A DNA stretch of 61,013 nucleotides from Prevotella sp. GTDB taxonomy: Bacteria > Bacteroidota > Bacteroidia > Bacteroidales > Bacteroidaceae. Location: contig JAFRPY010000064.1 in assembly GCA_017428925.1 (NCBI GenBank), positions 1-61,013 on the forward strand. The letters are read 5' to 3'. Shown one piece after another: positions 6,875 through 16,700 of this stretch. The position numbers and the translations under genes were made by a program. The notes beneath the pieces were generated by a model. It was not told the DNA's origin and did not search any database. It was given only the letters and a program-made list of their open reading frames with translations. Position 1 is the stretch's first letter. The number at the start of each line of letters is the position of its first letter.

Positions 6875-7450
6875 TTACTTGTTTTTGTTATTTACTAAAT
6901 TGATGATATGGTCTATTTGTGCGTTGAGTTCCCGTTCACCGTCGTTGACAATCTCGTAGTCGCTCTTGGCGAGCACTTCTTCCTGTGGCAACTGTAGGGC
7001 GAGCCATTCCGAGGCACGGCTTCGCGAGATGCCATCGCGCGACATGATGCGACGGAGGCGTACTTCCTCGGGGGCCGTAACGCACACCACCCTGTCAACG
7101 AGTTTGTCGAAACCGCTTTCGAAAAGGATGGCACACTCCATCCACTGAAGTCCCGACTGCACGAAATCGTCGGCAACGGCGGGATGGACAACGTGGTTCA
7201 CAGCCTGATGGTTTTCGTCGCTGGCCAAAAGGAACTGGGCCATCACCGGCTTTACAAGGCGGTTGCCGCAGTAGACTTCGTCGCCCACCAATGCCTTGAG
7301 CTGCTGCCGTAGTGAGGCTGAAGTGCGCATCAGTCGCTTGGCGGCGGCATCACAGTCGTAGACATCAATACCTCGCTCTGCCAACAGTTGGCAGACATAG
7401 CTCTTGCCGCTGCCCATCCCGCCTGTAATCGCCACTTTTAGTTGTTTCAT
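6875..7450 (-). CDS. coaE: Dephospho-CoA kinase CoaE
   Basis: A 191-residue enzyme of the last step of coenzyme A synthesis: ATP-dependent phosphorylation of dephospho-CoA at the ribose 3'-OH. The P-loop GGMGSGKS (10-17) is followed by the DCDAAAKRLM segment that binds the substrate. EVRLRRIMSRDGISRSRASE is the lid typical of CoaE. Length is normal. It begins 6 bp after ybbR, clearly in the same operon. Confidence 0.93.
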   Translation of the reverse strand: MKQLKVAITGGMGSGKSYVCQLLAERGIDVYDCDAAAKRLMRTSASLRQQLKALVGDEVYCGNRLVKPVMAQFLLASDENHQAVNHVVHPAVADDFVQSGLQWMECAILFESGFDKLVDRVVCVTAPEEVRLRRIMSRDGISRSRASEWLALQLPQEEVLAKSDYEIVNDGERELNAQIDHIINLVNNKNK

Positions 7451-7456
7451 CGGTCG

Positions 7457-8437
7457 CTACTGTTCTTCGATGAGATAGTCAACATGGTCGACCTCGAGCC
7501 GCGCATTTTTTACAATTCGGGGCTGCTGAACCAACCGCAGGGCGCATTTCTCCGACGGGTTGGCCTCGATGTCCTGATAATCGGCCTGTATCTTGAACTG
7601 GTCGGGCTTGATGCTGCGCACATTGCTTGCCCCCACGACAAAGGTCACCTTGACGCGCGCCGGGAACGTGCGGAGCACTCTGCCCACCGGCATGTTTACC
7701 GCCGTGACGGGGATTTCCACGCTGCCCTCGGTGAGAATATCGGGATAGATGGTGACGACAACCTCGGAAGGCACGTATTTCACACCTTTCTTTTTCTGCA
7801 ACGAAACGGTGCGGACGATGGTGTCGGTAAGTTCCTTGACGTCGAGCACATCGGTATATGCCATGTTGATGCTGTCGAGCAACGACTGGCGGGCATAGAC
7901 GTCGACCCGCTCAGGAAGGAAACTCACCCTGGCGATATAGTAGCTCTGTCCGGGAACCACCTTGCCCCGCAGACTGATGGGCACCGATTTTTTCTGTCCT
8001 TGGGTAAAATAGAACTCCCAACGGTCGGGCTTTATCGAAACGATACGCGACGAATTGTAAATCTGGTGATAAATCTGTTTCTGCAGATCGGCCGATGTCA
8101 CCATCCCCTTGTTGGCATCCTTCGAGTAGTTCTTGAAGTCGATGCTGATGGGATGAATGATATTTCCGTATTTATAGGCAAAAAGGAAATAGCCACGGTC
8201 GCGGACGGTCACCTTCAGCGTGTCGTTCATCTCGCTGGTAATCACCACGCCCTTCGGCACATTCACCAACTTTATGGGTACGGCAATCTCTCTGTCGATG
8301 GTCTCGTTGAGTGTGGTCAGCACCCAGAACGCGGCACTGACACAGAGAAAGAACAAGAAAATCAAGAACTCCTTGTTCACGATGGAGAACAAGAAGTTCT
8401 TGATTGCACGAAATATGCGCGTACCTATTTGTTCCAT
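7457..8437 (-). CDS. YbbR-like (CdaR-like) domain membrane protein
   Basis: A 326-residue protein with a short cytoplasmic start, one membrane helix at about 22-42 (FLIFLFFLCVSAAFWVL), then a long periplasmic part made of repeated YbbR-type beta modules (for example EIAVPIKLVNVPKGVVIT and VEIPVTAVNMPVGRVLRTFP). In Firmicutes, YbbR proteins regulate diadenylate cyclase; no cyclase gene is present here and the Bacteroidetes role is unknown. The ATG overlaps the yajC stop by one base (TAATG). Confidence 0.85.
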   Translation of the reverse strand: MEQIGTRIFRAIKNFLFSIVNKEFLIFLFFLCVSAAFWVLTTLNETIDREIAVPIKLVNVPKGVVITSEMNDTLKVTVRDRGYFLFAYKYGNIIHPISIDFKNYSKDANKGMVTSADLQKQIYHQIYNSSRIVSIKPDRWEFYFTQGQKKSVPISLRGKVVPGQSYYIARVSFLPERVDVYARQSLLDSINMAYTDVLDVKELTDTIVRTVSLQKKKGVKYVPSEVVVTIYPDILTEGSVEIPVTAVNMPVGRVLRTFPARVKVTFVVGASNVRSIKPDQFKIQADYQDIEANPSEKCALRLVQQPRIVKNARLEVDHVDYLIEEQ

Positions 8438-8763
8438 TATTTAGCCTGAACTTGCTGCATGCCAGAGGCATCGGCAAAGACATAACCACGGTCGACGGTA
8501 ATGACGACGCCACGTGCAATCTCCACCTCGATAGTGTTTTCCTGCATGTTGATGCGCTTCACTGTGCCATAGATGCCGCCACCGGTGATGACCTTGGTTC
8601 CCTCGGTGAGAGAGTTCTGGAAATTACGGATTTCCTTCTGCTTCTTCTGCTGGGGACGAATCATGAAAAACCACATGATGGCAAAGATGGCCACCATCAT
8701 AATCAGGAAGCTCATGCTGCCACCACCTTGGGCAGCCTGGGCTGATAACATAAATGCTGTCAT
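8437..8763 (-). CDS. yajC: Preprotein translocase subunit YajC
   Basis: A 108-residue single-span membrane protein. The helix at about 16-36 (MSFLIMMVAIFAIMWFFMI) is followed by RPQQKKQKE, the YajC signature, and a small beta domain (VITGGGIYGTVKRI). YajC associates with SecDF in the Sec translocon and helps membrane protein insertion. It lies 35 bp downstream of nusB in a five-gene operon. Confidence 0.93.
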   Translation of the reverse strand: MTAFMLSAQAAQGGGSMSFLIMMVAIFAIMWFFMIRPQQKKQKEIRNFQNSLTEGTKVITGGGIYGTVKRINMQENTIEVEIARGVVITVDRGYVFADASGMQQVQAK

Positions 8764-8798
8764 GTTCTAAATATTTTTATTGTTTTAAGTTTCAATGT

Positions 8799-9755
8799 TT
8801 ATTTGTGCTCAAAGCGGGTATGACGCTCGGGAACGGGCTTCAGCATCTTACCCGTAGCGTTGAGATAGCGGGCAATGGTGTCGAGCATGCCATTGATGTA
8901 GCCTGAACTCTTGGGCGTACTGTAGAGCTTGGCCAGTTCAACATATTCGTTAATGGTCACCGATACGGGGATGCCGGGGAAGGTGAGCATCTCGGCAATG
9001 GCTATCTGCATGATGACCACGTCCATATAGGCCAGGCGCGAGAAATCCCAGTTGCGCGAAGCATCGCTCATGTAGTGCTGATACTGGTCGGCATTGAGGA
9101 TGGTGGCACGGAACAGCTTCTGGGCAAACTCCTTGTCTTCCTCGTCCTTGTATTCGGGAAGCAATTCCTGGTTTTTGGCGTTCTTCGGGTCGAAGCGCTT
9201 GATGGTCTTCACGACAAAGGTATCAACCGTTTCCTTGTCGTCGTTCCAATAAAGCGATTTCTCTTCGAGTAGGGCGTCAAGATTGGCATTGTTCATGACA
9301 AGAATCTTATACAGGCGCCGCCACAGCTCGCGGTGGGCCTCGTAGGAATCGTCGTCGGAAGCCATGAAGTCCTTGTAAATCTGTGACTGCTCAATCTGGT
9401 CCAGCAGCTTGCGCACGAATTCGATGTCGTTGTCCCACGTTTGTTTCTGCTGTTCCAGAAAATCGTTCAGCTGGTGGTTTTCCTCAAGAAGGAGGGCAAA
9501 CTTGTTATATGCGAATTTTTCTGACGGCATGTCGCCACCCTCACGCTTCACACGTGTGGTGATGACTTCCACCCGATGACGGGCCTCTTTGGTTACTGCC
9601 ACAATAAGTGCAAGGAGGAAGATATAAAGGTCATAAGCTTTTGAGAGGCTGAATAACAGCTCCTTCTCGGCGTTGTCCATGTTACGATTTCCGTTTTGAT
9701 AGTAAGCATAGGTTAACTGGACAATTTTAATTCTAATCAATTCTCTGTTTATCAT
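8799..9755 (-). CDS. nusB: Transcription antitermination factor NusB (long form)
   Basis: A 318-residue protein, longer than the ~140-residue proteobacterial NusB. The NusB fold is the C-terminal half (about 190-305; FAQKLFRATILNADQYQHYM and IPVSVTINEYVELAKLYSTP). The N-terminal half is a helical extension usual in Bacteroidetes. It binds boxA RNA with NusE to permit rRNA antitermination. It is the first gene of the operon nusB-yajC-ybbR-coaE-DUF5606, with a -7 element at 9799-9806. Confidence 0.92.
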   Translation of the reverse strand: MINRELIRIKIVQLTYAYYQNGNRNMDNAEKELLFSLSKAYDLYIFLLALIVAVTKEARHRVEVITTRVKREGGDMPSEKFAYNKFALLLEENHQLNDFLEQQKQTWDNDIEFVRKLLDQIEQSQIYKDFMASDDDSYEAHRELWRRLYKILVMNNANLDALLEEKSLYWNDDKETVDTFVVKTIKRFDPKNAKNQELLPEYKDEEDKEFAQKLFRATILNADQYQHYMSDASRNWDFSRLAYMDVVIMQIAIAEMLTFPGIPVSVTINEYVELAKLYSTPKSSGYINGMLDTIARYLNATGKMLKPVPERHTRFEHK

Positions 9756-9798
9756 ACTGTGCGTCTAAAAAAAATGTTACCTCTGTAATTGTTCAGTG

Positions 9799-9806
9799 CA
9801 AAAGTA
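9799..9806 (-). promoter_or_regulatory. -7 element TACTTTTG for the nusB operon
   Basis: Minus-strand TACTTTTG lies about 44 bp before the nusB ATG. Confidence 0.65.
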
Positions 9807-9886
9807 CACAAAAATCGTCTTTTACGCAAGAAAAACGCGTTTTTTTTCCTTACACGATATATTTTTTCACTTAATCAAGTTTTTTT

Positions 9887-9917
9887 TTGGTTATTTCATT
9901 CATTTGCACTACCTTTG
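9887..9917 (+). promoter_or_regulatory. Promoter of rplY operon (TTGG...TACCTTTG)
   Basis: TTGG at 9887-9890 and TACCTTTG at 9910-9917 are separated by 19 bp. The leader to rplY is about 85 nt. Confidence 0.75.
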
Positions 9918-10009
9918 CACCGCTTTTTCCTAAAGCACTCAAAAAGTGTGATGGTAAATTAAGCAAGCAGTTTAAATCATTTAACAACTTAATTTTAGAG
10001 TAACACATT

Positions 10010-10615
10010 ATGTTAGAGATTAATGTATCAGGTCAGAAGAGAAGCGACCTTGGCAAGAAGGCTTCCAAATTAGTACGCAAAGAAGGACTCGTTCCCTGCA
10101 ACATCTACGGTGAGAAGAAAGATGAGAACGGTCTGCCCGAGGCAGTGGCTTTCACATGCCCGATGAGCGAGCTCCGCAAGGTGGTCTACACTCCCAACAT
10201 CTACATGGTGAACATCAACCTGGACGGTGAAGTGAAGAACGCCATCATCAAGGAGCTGCAGTTCCACCCCACAACCGACGCTCTGCTGCACGTTGACTTC
10301 TACGAGGTGAACGAAGAGAAGCCCATCGTGATGGGTGTTCCCGTGAAGCTGAACGGTCTGGCACAGGGTGTGCGCGACGGTGGCCGTCTGAGTCTCATCG
10401 TCCGCAAGGTGAACGTTCGTGCAAAGTACACCGACATTCCTGAAGTACTCAACATCGACGTGACCAACCTGACTATCGGTAAGAGCATCAAGGTGGGCGA
10501 TCTGCAGTTCGAAGGCCTGGAGATGGTAACCAGCAAGGAAGTTGTGGTTTGCACCATCAAGGCTACACGTAAGTCTAACGCTGCCGCTGCTGAGGCAGAG
10601 GAAGTTGCTGAGTAA
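10010..10615 (+). CDS. rplY: 50S ribosomal protein L25 (CTC type)
   Basis: A 201-residue protein with the L25 5S-rRNA-binding domain at about 1-95 ([20 protein letters not shown] at the start) and the C-terminal TL5/CTC beta domain at about 96-185. The end is Ala/Glu-rich ([10 protein letters not shown]). It binds 5S rRNA in the large subunit. It heads a transcript with pth and an Hsp15-like gene, all linked to translation. Confidence 0.93.
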   Translation: MLEINVSGQKRSDLGKKASKLVRKEGLVPCNIYGEKKDENGLPEAVAFTCPMSELRKVVYTPNIYMVNINLDGEVKNAIIKELQFHPTTDALLHVDFYEVNEEKPIVMGVPVKLNGLAQGVRDGGRLSLIVRKVNVRAKYTDIPEVLNIDVTNLTIGKSIKVGDLQFEGLEMVTSKEVVVCTIKATRKSNAAAAEAEEVAE

Positions 10616-10629
10616 TCACGCCGAAAATG

Positions 10630-10700
10630 GACGCTGGACGGAAAGACAATCTCCTGCGGAGACTGCTTCAGTGGCTGAAGCCGCATAACGGCCAGCGCTC
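10630..10700. other. Folded leader between rplY and pth
   Basis: Three nested or adjacent stems: CGCTGG (10632-10637) with CCAGCG (10692-10697), TCTCC/GGAGA (10650-10662) and GCTTCAG/CTGAAGC (10665-10681). It may act as an attenuator or processing site, or may be a repeat element. Confidence 0.4.
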
Positions 10701-10713
10701 AACAACTAACGAA

Positions 10714-11328
10714 ATGGACAAATTCTTGATTGTAGGCTTGGGAAACCCCGGTGCAGAATACGAGGGAACCCGCCACAACACTGGCTATATGGTATTGGAC
10801 GCCCTCGCTAAGGCGTCCAATATTGTATTTGAAGACCGACGTTATGGCTATGTGGCCGAAATGTCGCTGAGGGGAAAGAAACTGTTCCTGCTGAAGCCCA
10901 CCACGTACATGAACCTTTCGGGAAATGCCGTGCGCTACTGGCTGCAGAAGGAGAACATCGACCAAAAGCGGCTACTTGTCGTCGTCGACGAACTGGCCTT
11001 GCCTTTGGGAACCTTCCGGCTGAAAGCCAATGGCAGCAATGGCGGCCACAACGGACTTGGCCATATCCAGCAACTCATCGGCCAGCAATATGCCCGCCTG
11101 CGCATGGGCATCGGCAACGAATTCCAGCATGGCAAACAGATAGACTGGGTGCTGGGACGATACGATGAGGAAGAGCTGAAGACACTTCAGCCCGCCATCG
11201 ATACCGCCGTGGAGGTCATCAAGAGTTTCGTGCTCGCTGGCATCGACACCACGATGAACCAGTTTAATCACAAGGGACAGAAAAAGCCATCACCCAACAC
11301 CCAAAACCAACACCCTGAAAATGGTTGA
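10714..11328 (+). CDS. pth: Peptidyl-tRNA hydrolase
   Basis: A 204-residue enzyme that frees tRNA from stalled peptidyl-tRNA. Family motifs: [20 protein letters not shown] (Asn and catalytic His in RHNTG) near the N-terminus, [12 protein letters not shown], and [12 protein letters not shown]. An ATG at 10627 would add 29 residues read from the folded leader; the start at 10714 gives the canonical [13 protein letters not shown]. Confidence 0.95.
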   Translation: MDKFLIVGLGNPGAEYEGTRHNTGYMVLDALAKASNIVFEDRRYGYVAEMSLRGKKLFLLKPTTYMNLSGNAVRYWLQKENIDQKRLLVVVDELALPLGTFRLKANGSNGGHNGLGHIQQLIGQQYARLRMGIGNEFQHGKQIDWVLGRYDEEELKTLQPAIDTAVEVIKSFVLAGIDTTMNQFNHKGQKKPSPNTQNQHPENG

Positions 11329-11746
11329 TACCGCAAGAATAGACAAATGGCTCTGGGCTTCGCGCATTTTCAAGACACGCTCGATAGCTGCCGACGCCTG
11401 CAAGAACGGGCGCGTCACCATTAGTGGAGTAAACGTGAAGCCTTCACGCCCCCTAAAGGTGGGCGAAGTGGTCAGCGTGAAGAAACCGCCCGTGACTTAC
11501 TCCTTCCGTGTACTGAAATGTATCGAGCAGCGAGTGGGTGCCAAACTCATTCCCGAGATTTACGAGAACGTGACTGACCCCAAGCAGTACGAACTGTTGG
11601 AGATGAGCCGCATCAGTGGATTTATCGACCGTCAGCGCGGCACGGGACGCCCTACGAAGAAAGACCGCCGCGCCATGGAGGCCTTTACCGAACCCGCACT
11701 CTTCGGTTTCGATTTTGACGAAGACGACGAGGACGAGTTTTTATAA
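11321..11746 (+). CDS. S4-domain RNA-binding protein, Hsp15-like
   Basis: A 141-residue protein with an S4 domain at about 4-65 ([40 protein letters not shown]). Hsp15 (HslR) rescues stalled 50S subunits carrying peptidyl-tRNA, which fits its overlap by 8 bp with pth. The C-terminus is very acidic ([10 protein letters not shown]). Confidence 0.85.
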   Translation: MVDTARIDKWLWASRIFKTRSIAADACKNGRVTISGVNVKPSRPLKVGEVVSVKKPPVTYSFRVLKCIEQRVGAKLIPEIYENVTDPKQYELLEMSRISGFIDRQRGTGRPTKKDRRAMEAFTEPALFGFDFDEDDEDEFL

Positions 11747-12062
11747 CCATTTTCTTACTTAATTAATAGAGAAACCGAATGTATTTTGGCTTCCCAAAAG
11801 ACGCATTCGGATATTTCGCGCTATGAAGCCAGAAGAACCGCATTCCATGAACAGAACAACACGAAACACCCACTCCTTTTGTTAAAAGAACTGAAAAACA
11901 ATAATTAATTTAAAGAATAATTTGGTTTATATTATAAACTTATTTATATTTGCACCGTGATTCGAACACGACAGGCCGAATTCGTATCTTCTGCAGGGAT
12001 ATGGATAAGGCCAAAAGAGATTAACAACCCAAATTATTATCATCAACTAAAAAGAAAGAATC
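11747..12062 (+). other. Gene-free stretch with hairpin and promoter
   Basis: CCGAATG (11775-11781) pairs with CATTCGG (11804-11810), with an inner TTTTGG/CCAAAA, probably ending the rplY transcript although the T-run is weak. TTTGG (11921-11925) and TATATTTG (11945-11952), 19 bp apart, form a good promoter for the gene at 12063. Confidence 0.6.
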
Positions 12063-12740
12063 ATGGAAGAAAACAGCAATATGACTGCCGAACGCAGTCT
12101 TGAAATCATCAAGGAGCAGATTGCACAGAGCCGCAAGACTGTGTCGAAAGAAGTGGGACACTCGCTTTATCTTTCAGGCCTTTGCATTATGGGCATGGCC
12201 ATTCTAATTACCGTTTGTATCCTGCTCACTGGCAATATGTTATTTTACCTTTTATATGCCTTGATACCTGTTTTAGTAATCGGTATAGATTATTACATTA
12301 AAAAGGATAAGCCAAAGGCTCCCGTTAGCCTTGTAGGTTCACTGGTGGACAAGACATGGCAGACCTTCGGCATCTTTGCCTTTTCCTTTTGTATCTTTGC
12401 CATCCTTTTCGACTTTTTGATGGGGCGAATGAATAGTCCTGAGGTATATGTCAGAATAGCCATCCATCCCTTTCGCATCATCCTTCTGCTGATGGGTATG
12501 GCAATTACGATAACAGGCTATATACTTAAAAGTCGCTGGTTGATATGGTGTGGCATCATAGGCGGCATCGGCGGCTTCATCTGGGAGTCGTTCGGCGTTA
12601 CGGATATGTTTCTGAGCCGCTTATTCGACTTGGCCAGTTTCAACCGTCTTTCTCACATACCACCATGTATTATGATTGTCGTATTCGCTTTCATCGGCCT
12701 GACGCTCCCAGGTTTGATGCTTAAAAGGCAAAGCCTATGA
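12063..12740 (+). CDS. Six-helix integral membrane protein, function unknown
   Basis: A 225-residue protein with a soluble N-terminal helix (about 8-30; RSLEIIKEQIAQSRKTV) and about six hydrophobic helices (roughly 33-53, 57-75, 98-118, 135-155, 160-180, 200-218). I do not recognise a catalytic motif. Its stop overlaps the start of a winged-helix regulator by 4 bp, a pairing often seen in Bacteroidetes where the regulator controls the two-gene unit. Its own promoter is at 11921-11952, about 110 nt upstream. Confidence 0.75.
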   Translation: MEENSNMTAERSLEIIKEQIAQSRKTVSKEVGHSLYLSGLCIMGMAILITVCILLTGNMLFYLLYALIPVLVIGIDYYIKKDKPKAPVSLVGSLVDKTWQTFGIFAFSFCIFAILFDFLMGRMNSPEVYVRIAIHPFRIILLLMGMAITITGYILKSRWLIWCGIIGGIGGFIWESFGVTDMFLSRLFDLASFNRLSHIPPCIMIVVFAFIGLTLPGLMLKRQSL

Positions 12741-13027
12741 ACTTTAAGCCATTAGACCCACTGCTGCACGCCGAGTTGCGGCTGGCCGTGATGTCGCTGC
12801 TGGTCAGTGCCGAGGAAGCCGAGTTCCCCTATATCAAGGAGCAGACGGGAGCCACGGCGGGTAACCTGAGCGTGCAAATAGACAAACTGTCGGCGGCAGG
12901 CTACATCGAGGTGGAGAAGACCTTCAAAGGCAAGCGACCTTGCACCATCTGCCGCATCACTCCCGCCGGCCTGAAAGCCTTCGAGGATTATATCGATGCT
13001 TTGAAAGACTATATCGGCAGGAAATAA
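12737..13027 (+). CDS. Winged-helix transcriptional regulator (MarR/HTH_34-like)
   Basis: A 96-residue single-domain DNA-binding protein: PLLHAELRLAVMSLLVSAEE (helix 1), FPYIKEQTGATAGNLSVQIDKL (helix-turn-helix), then the wing GYIEVEKTFKGKRPCTICRI and a C-terminal helix. This matches the short winged-helix regulators of Bacteroidetes. Its overlap with the membrane protein suggests control of that gene; the ligand is unknown. Confidence 0.85.
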   Translation: MNFKPLDPLLHAELRLAVMSLLVSAEEAEFPYIKEQTGATAGNLSVQIDKLSAAGYIEVEKTFKGKRPCTICRITPAGLKAFEDYIDALKDYIGRK

Positions 13028-13047
13028 GCAACAAAGGAAACACTTAT

Positions 13048-13078
13048 TTTGAAAATTCATGAAAAAGGATTACCTTTG
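13048..13078 (+). promoter_or_regulatory. Promoter of purN (TTTG...TACCTTTG)
   Basis: TTTG at 13048-13051 and TACCTTTG at 13071-13078 are 19 bp apart. The position rules out the earlier ATG at 13049 as the purN start. Confidence 0.75.
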
Positions 13079-13126
13079 CAGGCGATTTGCCTCCACTCTG
13101 GCAAAAAAGCAAATAATCATAGGACA

Positions 13127-13696
13127 ATGACGAACGTAGCAATATTCGTGTCGGGAAGCGGCACTAACTGTGAGAATATCATCCGATACTTCAAGGATTC
13201 GGAGAAAGTGAACATCCGTCTCGTGGTGAGCAACAAAGCGGATGCCTACGCCTTGGTGCGTGCGCAGAGCCTTGACGTTCCCACTGCCGTGATGACAAAA
13301 AATGATTTCAACGACCAGGAGAAGATGACGGACCTAATGAAGGCATACGATGTGGATTTCATCGTGCTGGCTGGTTTCCTGCTGATCGTTCCCGACTTCC
13401 TCATCAAGACCTACGAACGCCGCATGATCAACATCCACCCTGCCCTGCTGCCGAAATATGGCGGAAAGGGAATGTACGGGCATCATGTTCACGAAGCCGT
13501 GAAAGCGGCTGGCGAAAAGGAAACGGGCATGACGGTCCACTATGTTTCGGACGTTTGCGACGGCGGCGAAATCATCGCACAGTTCCGTACGCCTCTTTCT
13601 CCCGAAGATACTCCCGACGACATTGCCCACAAGGAGCATCTGCTGGAAATGGAGCATTTCCCCAGAGTGATAGAGCAAATCATAGACAGCTTGTAG
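13127..13696 (+). CDS. purN: Phosphoribosylglycinamide formyltransferase PurN
   Basis: A 189-residue enzyme of purine synthesis that transfers a formyl group from 10-formyl-THF to GAR. Motifs: VSGSGTNCENII (phosphate binding), INIHPALLPKYGGKGMYG (catalytic Asn/His) and VCDGGEII (catalytic Asp). The start at 13127 lies downstream of the promoter; the longer frame would begin within it. Confidence 0.94.
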   Translation: MTNVAIFVSGSGTNCENIIRYFKDSEKVNIRLVVSNKADAYALVRAQSLDVPTAVMTKNDFNDQEKMTDLMKAYDVDFIVLAGFLLIVPDFLIKTYERRMINIHPALLPKYGGKGMYGHHVHEAVKAAGEKETGMTVHYVSDVCDGGEIIAQFRTPLSPEDTPDDIAHKEHLLEMEHFPRVIEQIIDSL

Positions 13697-13705
13697 AAAT
13701 AAAAA

Positions 13706-13746
13706 ACATCGCAGATTTCCGTCAAAGGAGTCTGCGATGTTTTTTC
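13706..13746. terminator. Bidirectional terminator between purN and the barrel protein
   Basis: ACATCGCAGA (13706-13715) pairs with TCTGCGATGT (13731-13740), flanked by an A-run and a T-run, so it works for both converging genes. Confidence 0.85.
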
Positions 13747-13768
13747 TATATAGGAGTAAAAGCAAGTA

Positions 13769-16700
13769 TCAGAAACGACGTCCTCCAGGACCACCGAAGC
13801 CTCCGCCGCCGAAGCCGCCGCCACCGCCGAAGCCTCCACGGTTACCACCGCGGTTACCGCCACGATTGCCACCACGACCACCAGGCATTCCACCCATCAT
13901 ACCTGGCATCATACCAGGCATACCGCGCATCATCTGACGGGCCTGATTGCCACCAAAGGCATTGAAACGGTAGATAACGTGGAGCATGGCATAGCTGTTG
14001 ATGCTGTTGTACTCGGTATCCATGCGCTGCATAGCATTAACCGAACGGCTGTATGTACTCATCTGGTGCAGCATGTCATAGAACTGTAAGGAAACGGTGA
14101 GCGCATTTCCTTTAAGGAAACTCTGTGAGAGCTGTAAGTTCCATACCAGTTCGTTAGTGTTCATAGAACTGTCGTTATAACCTCTACGGCTCTGGTTGTG
14201 GAGGTCGGTTGACAGGCTGGTGCCCCAAGGAGCGAAAATATTGATGCTACCACCGTAAGAGAACTGCCAAGTGTCAAGGTCACTCTCGCTCTGCAGCTCA
14301 TTGCGGGCATGAGTGTAGTTCACAGATCCGTCGAGAGCAATCTCGAACCAGTCCTTACGGTAGCTGGCCTGCAGACGCTCCATAATCATCGAGTTCTTGG
14401 TGGTATTCTTCACAGATTGCAACAAAGTGTTGTCGAACAGGTAACCCACACTATTGGTATGGTTGATCATTGTAAACGTGTTCACGTTCCATACACCGGC
14501 ACTGTCGATGGCCGTGTTGAACATCACGCCCAAGCTGGCGTTCCAGTTACCGTTGATATTCTCTGGCTTGGTAATCATACCACCAGTCTCTTCAATGTAC
14601 TGAACCGAATTCGAAATGGAGTTACGGGTATTGCTATAGTTACCAAACAGCATGATAGAACGCATGTGGTCCTGGATGAATGTGTTATAATTCACCCTAA
14701 GGCTATTGGTGAACGAAGGCTTCAAACCCGGGTTACCCTTGGTGATGTTCAGCGGGTTGCTGTCGTCGGTGATGTCAAGCAGGTCGCTCATCTGTGGCTG
14801 CTGGGTTGTTCCGCGATAGTTAATACGCAACTCTGTGGTGTAGTTCGGACGATAACGGAAGTCAAAAGTCGGCGACACATTGAACACCGTACGTGTGGTG
14901 TCGGCATATACGCCTCTGTAGTCCTGAATGAAATGCGACTTCTGCGGCTGGAACATCACACCTGCATTCAGCTGATAGTTATCGCGGATCATGCGGAACA
15001 TCACGTCAATCTGATGAGTATAATTCTTGTATTCCGAGAAGCGGCTCTGGTCCTTGTCATAATATGGGGAGTCTGTACCCAAAGGATTCGTTATCAGCGA
15101 CAGATAGTCGTCAAAACCGCCATAGACCGGTACGATTCCGTTGAAGATATCACCCAGAGAGCTATAAGTATATGTAGAACGGTCACTCTTGTTGTAGCTA
15201 TACTTGTACTGATAGCTAAACTGCAGGTACGTGCGCAAAGCTATCGGCTCGCTGTACGTCGTCTGGATACCATAGCTCCAGTTTTTCGTCGGCGTCAAAT
15301 TATACCGGTTGGTATACTGCGTATTGTTACCACTGGCAATCATCATTTTATAGTAATTCACCTCCGAGAGCGACAGGCTCTTGCTGTCCTGGTCGCCATA
15401 GCTGAAGTCACCGCGCAAAGTTACGTTTCGGCCGTTGTTGCTCAAACGGCGGTTAATCTGCAACATAGCACTACCCGATGTATTGGTGTTTTTACTCAGC
15501 GAACCGGTTCTGTTCTTGTTTACCACGATGCTGTCTGCCACCAGTTCTTCAATGGAAACCAGTGGGTCAGCCACGAGGAGGTACGGATCCTGATTGAAGG
15601 TGGCCGAAATGTTGTCGGCGGGGTCTCTGCGGCTATCGCTGTTCGTCACGCGCAGTCTCGGACGGAACATGACATTCGTCACCGAGTCAGGACGCCACTC
15701 CAAGCGCATCTGGGCATTCCAGTTGTTCGAACGGCTGAAGTTCTGGCTGAGGCTGTTGGAAAACTGCTTGGAACCGAAGTTCTCGGTTGCAGAGCGCGAC
15801 CAAGTGTCGCCGTCACTGTGATTCCAGCGCAGACTGGCATCCAGTTCCAGGTTATTCTTGTTGTCGTAGTTAAAGTTCAGACCCGTCATCTTCGACGAAT
15901 TAAGACCGTTGCGGCCACCGAAGCGACCACCACCGCCACCGCCGGGGAAGCCCATGTCGTTAGTGTTATTGGCATTGAACATACCCGTGATGCGCGTGGT
16001 GCTGTTCTGGTATGAACCCATAATACGACTCGAATAGCGGTCCTTCGTACCAACGCCGAGGTCGACATTTGCGAAGTAGCCCTTGTTCATGCCCGGCTTG
16101 ATGCCGAAGTCGAGAACAGTCTCCTCGTTACCGTCGTCGATACCCGTTACACGGGCAAGATCGCTCTGCTGGTCGTACGCACGAATATTATTAATGATGT
16201 ATGTCGGCAGGTTTTTCATGGCAGTCTGTGTGTCTCCCGTCATAAATTCTTTACCGTCAACAAGAATCTTTTTAACTTGCTTGCCATTGATGGTAATCTT
16301 GCCGTCATCATCAATCTGTGCACCAGGGAGCTTCTTGACCAGTTCCTCGGCAACACTACCCTCTGGGGTACGATAGGCAGCTGCATTATAGATGAAGGTG
16401 TCTTTCTTCACCGTCACCTTTGCAGCCTGTGCCGTGGCAGTAACGCCTTTCAACATAATAGCATCGGAACCGAATGTCATAGTACCCAAGTCCACATTCT
16501 TGTCATCTTGGATGTTGACATTTTTAACCATCGGCTTGTAGCCTACGCCTGTTATCTTCACCAGATAACGGCCATTCTCGGGAGCCGTAACACTAAACTT
16601 TCCCGACTCGTCGCTTACCGCGCCGGCAACGAACGTGCTGTCTGTCTTAAGGAGTTGTACTGTGGCCTGCATCACAGCTTCTTTTGTGTCGCGGTCTGTC

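Noticed and set aside
7442-8449. 335-codon open frame on the plus strand
   Set aside because: Antisense to ybbR with no protein motif.
13785-13930. Repetitive CCGCCG/CCACGG stretch that might suggest a repeat array
   Set aside because: It is the coding sequence of the Gly/Arg-rich tail, without spaced identical repeats; not a CRISPR array.
14309-16015. 568-codon open frame on the plus strand
   Set aside because: It is antisense to the well-supported barrel protein; its Val/Ile/His/Arg-rich composition is typical of a reverse-strand shadow, and no domain is visible.
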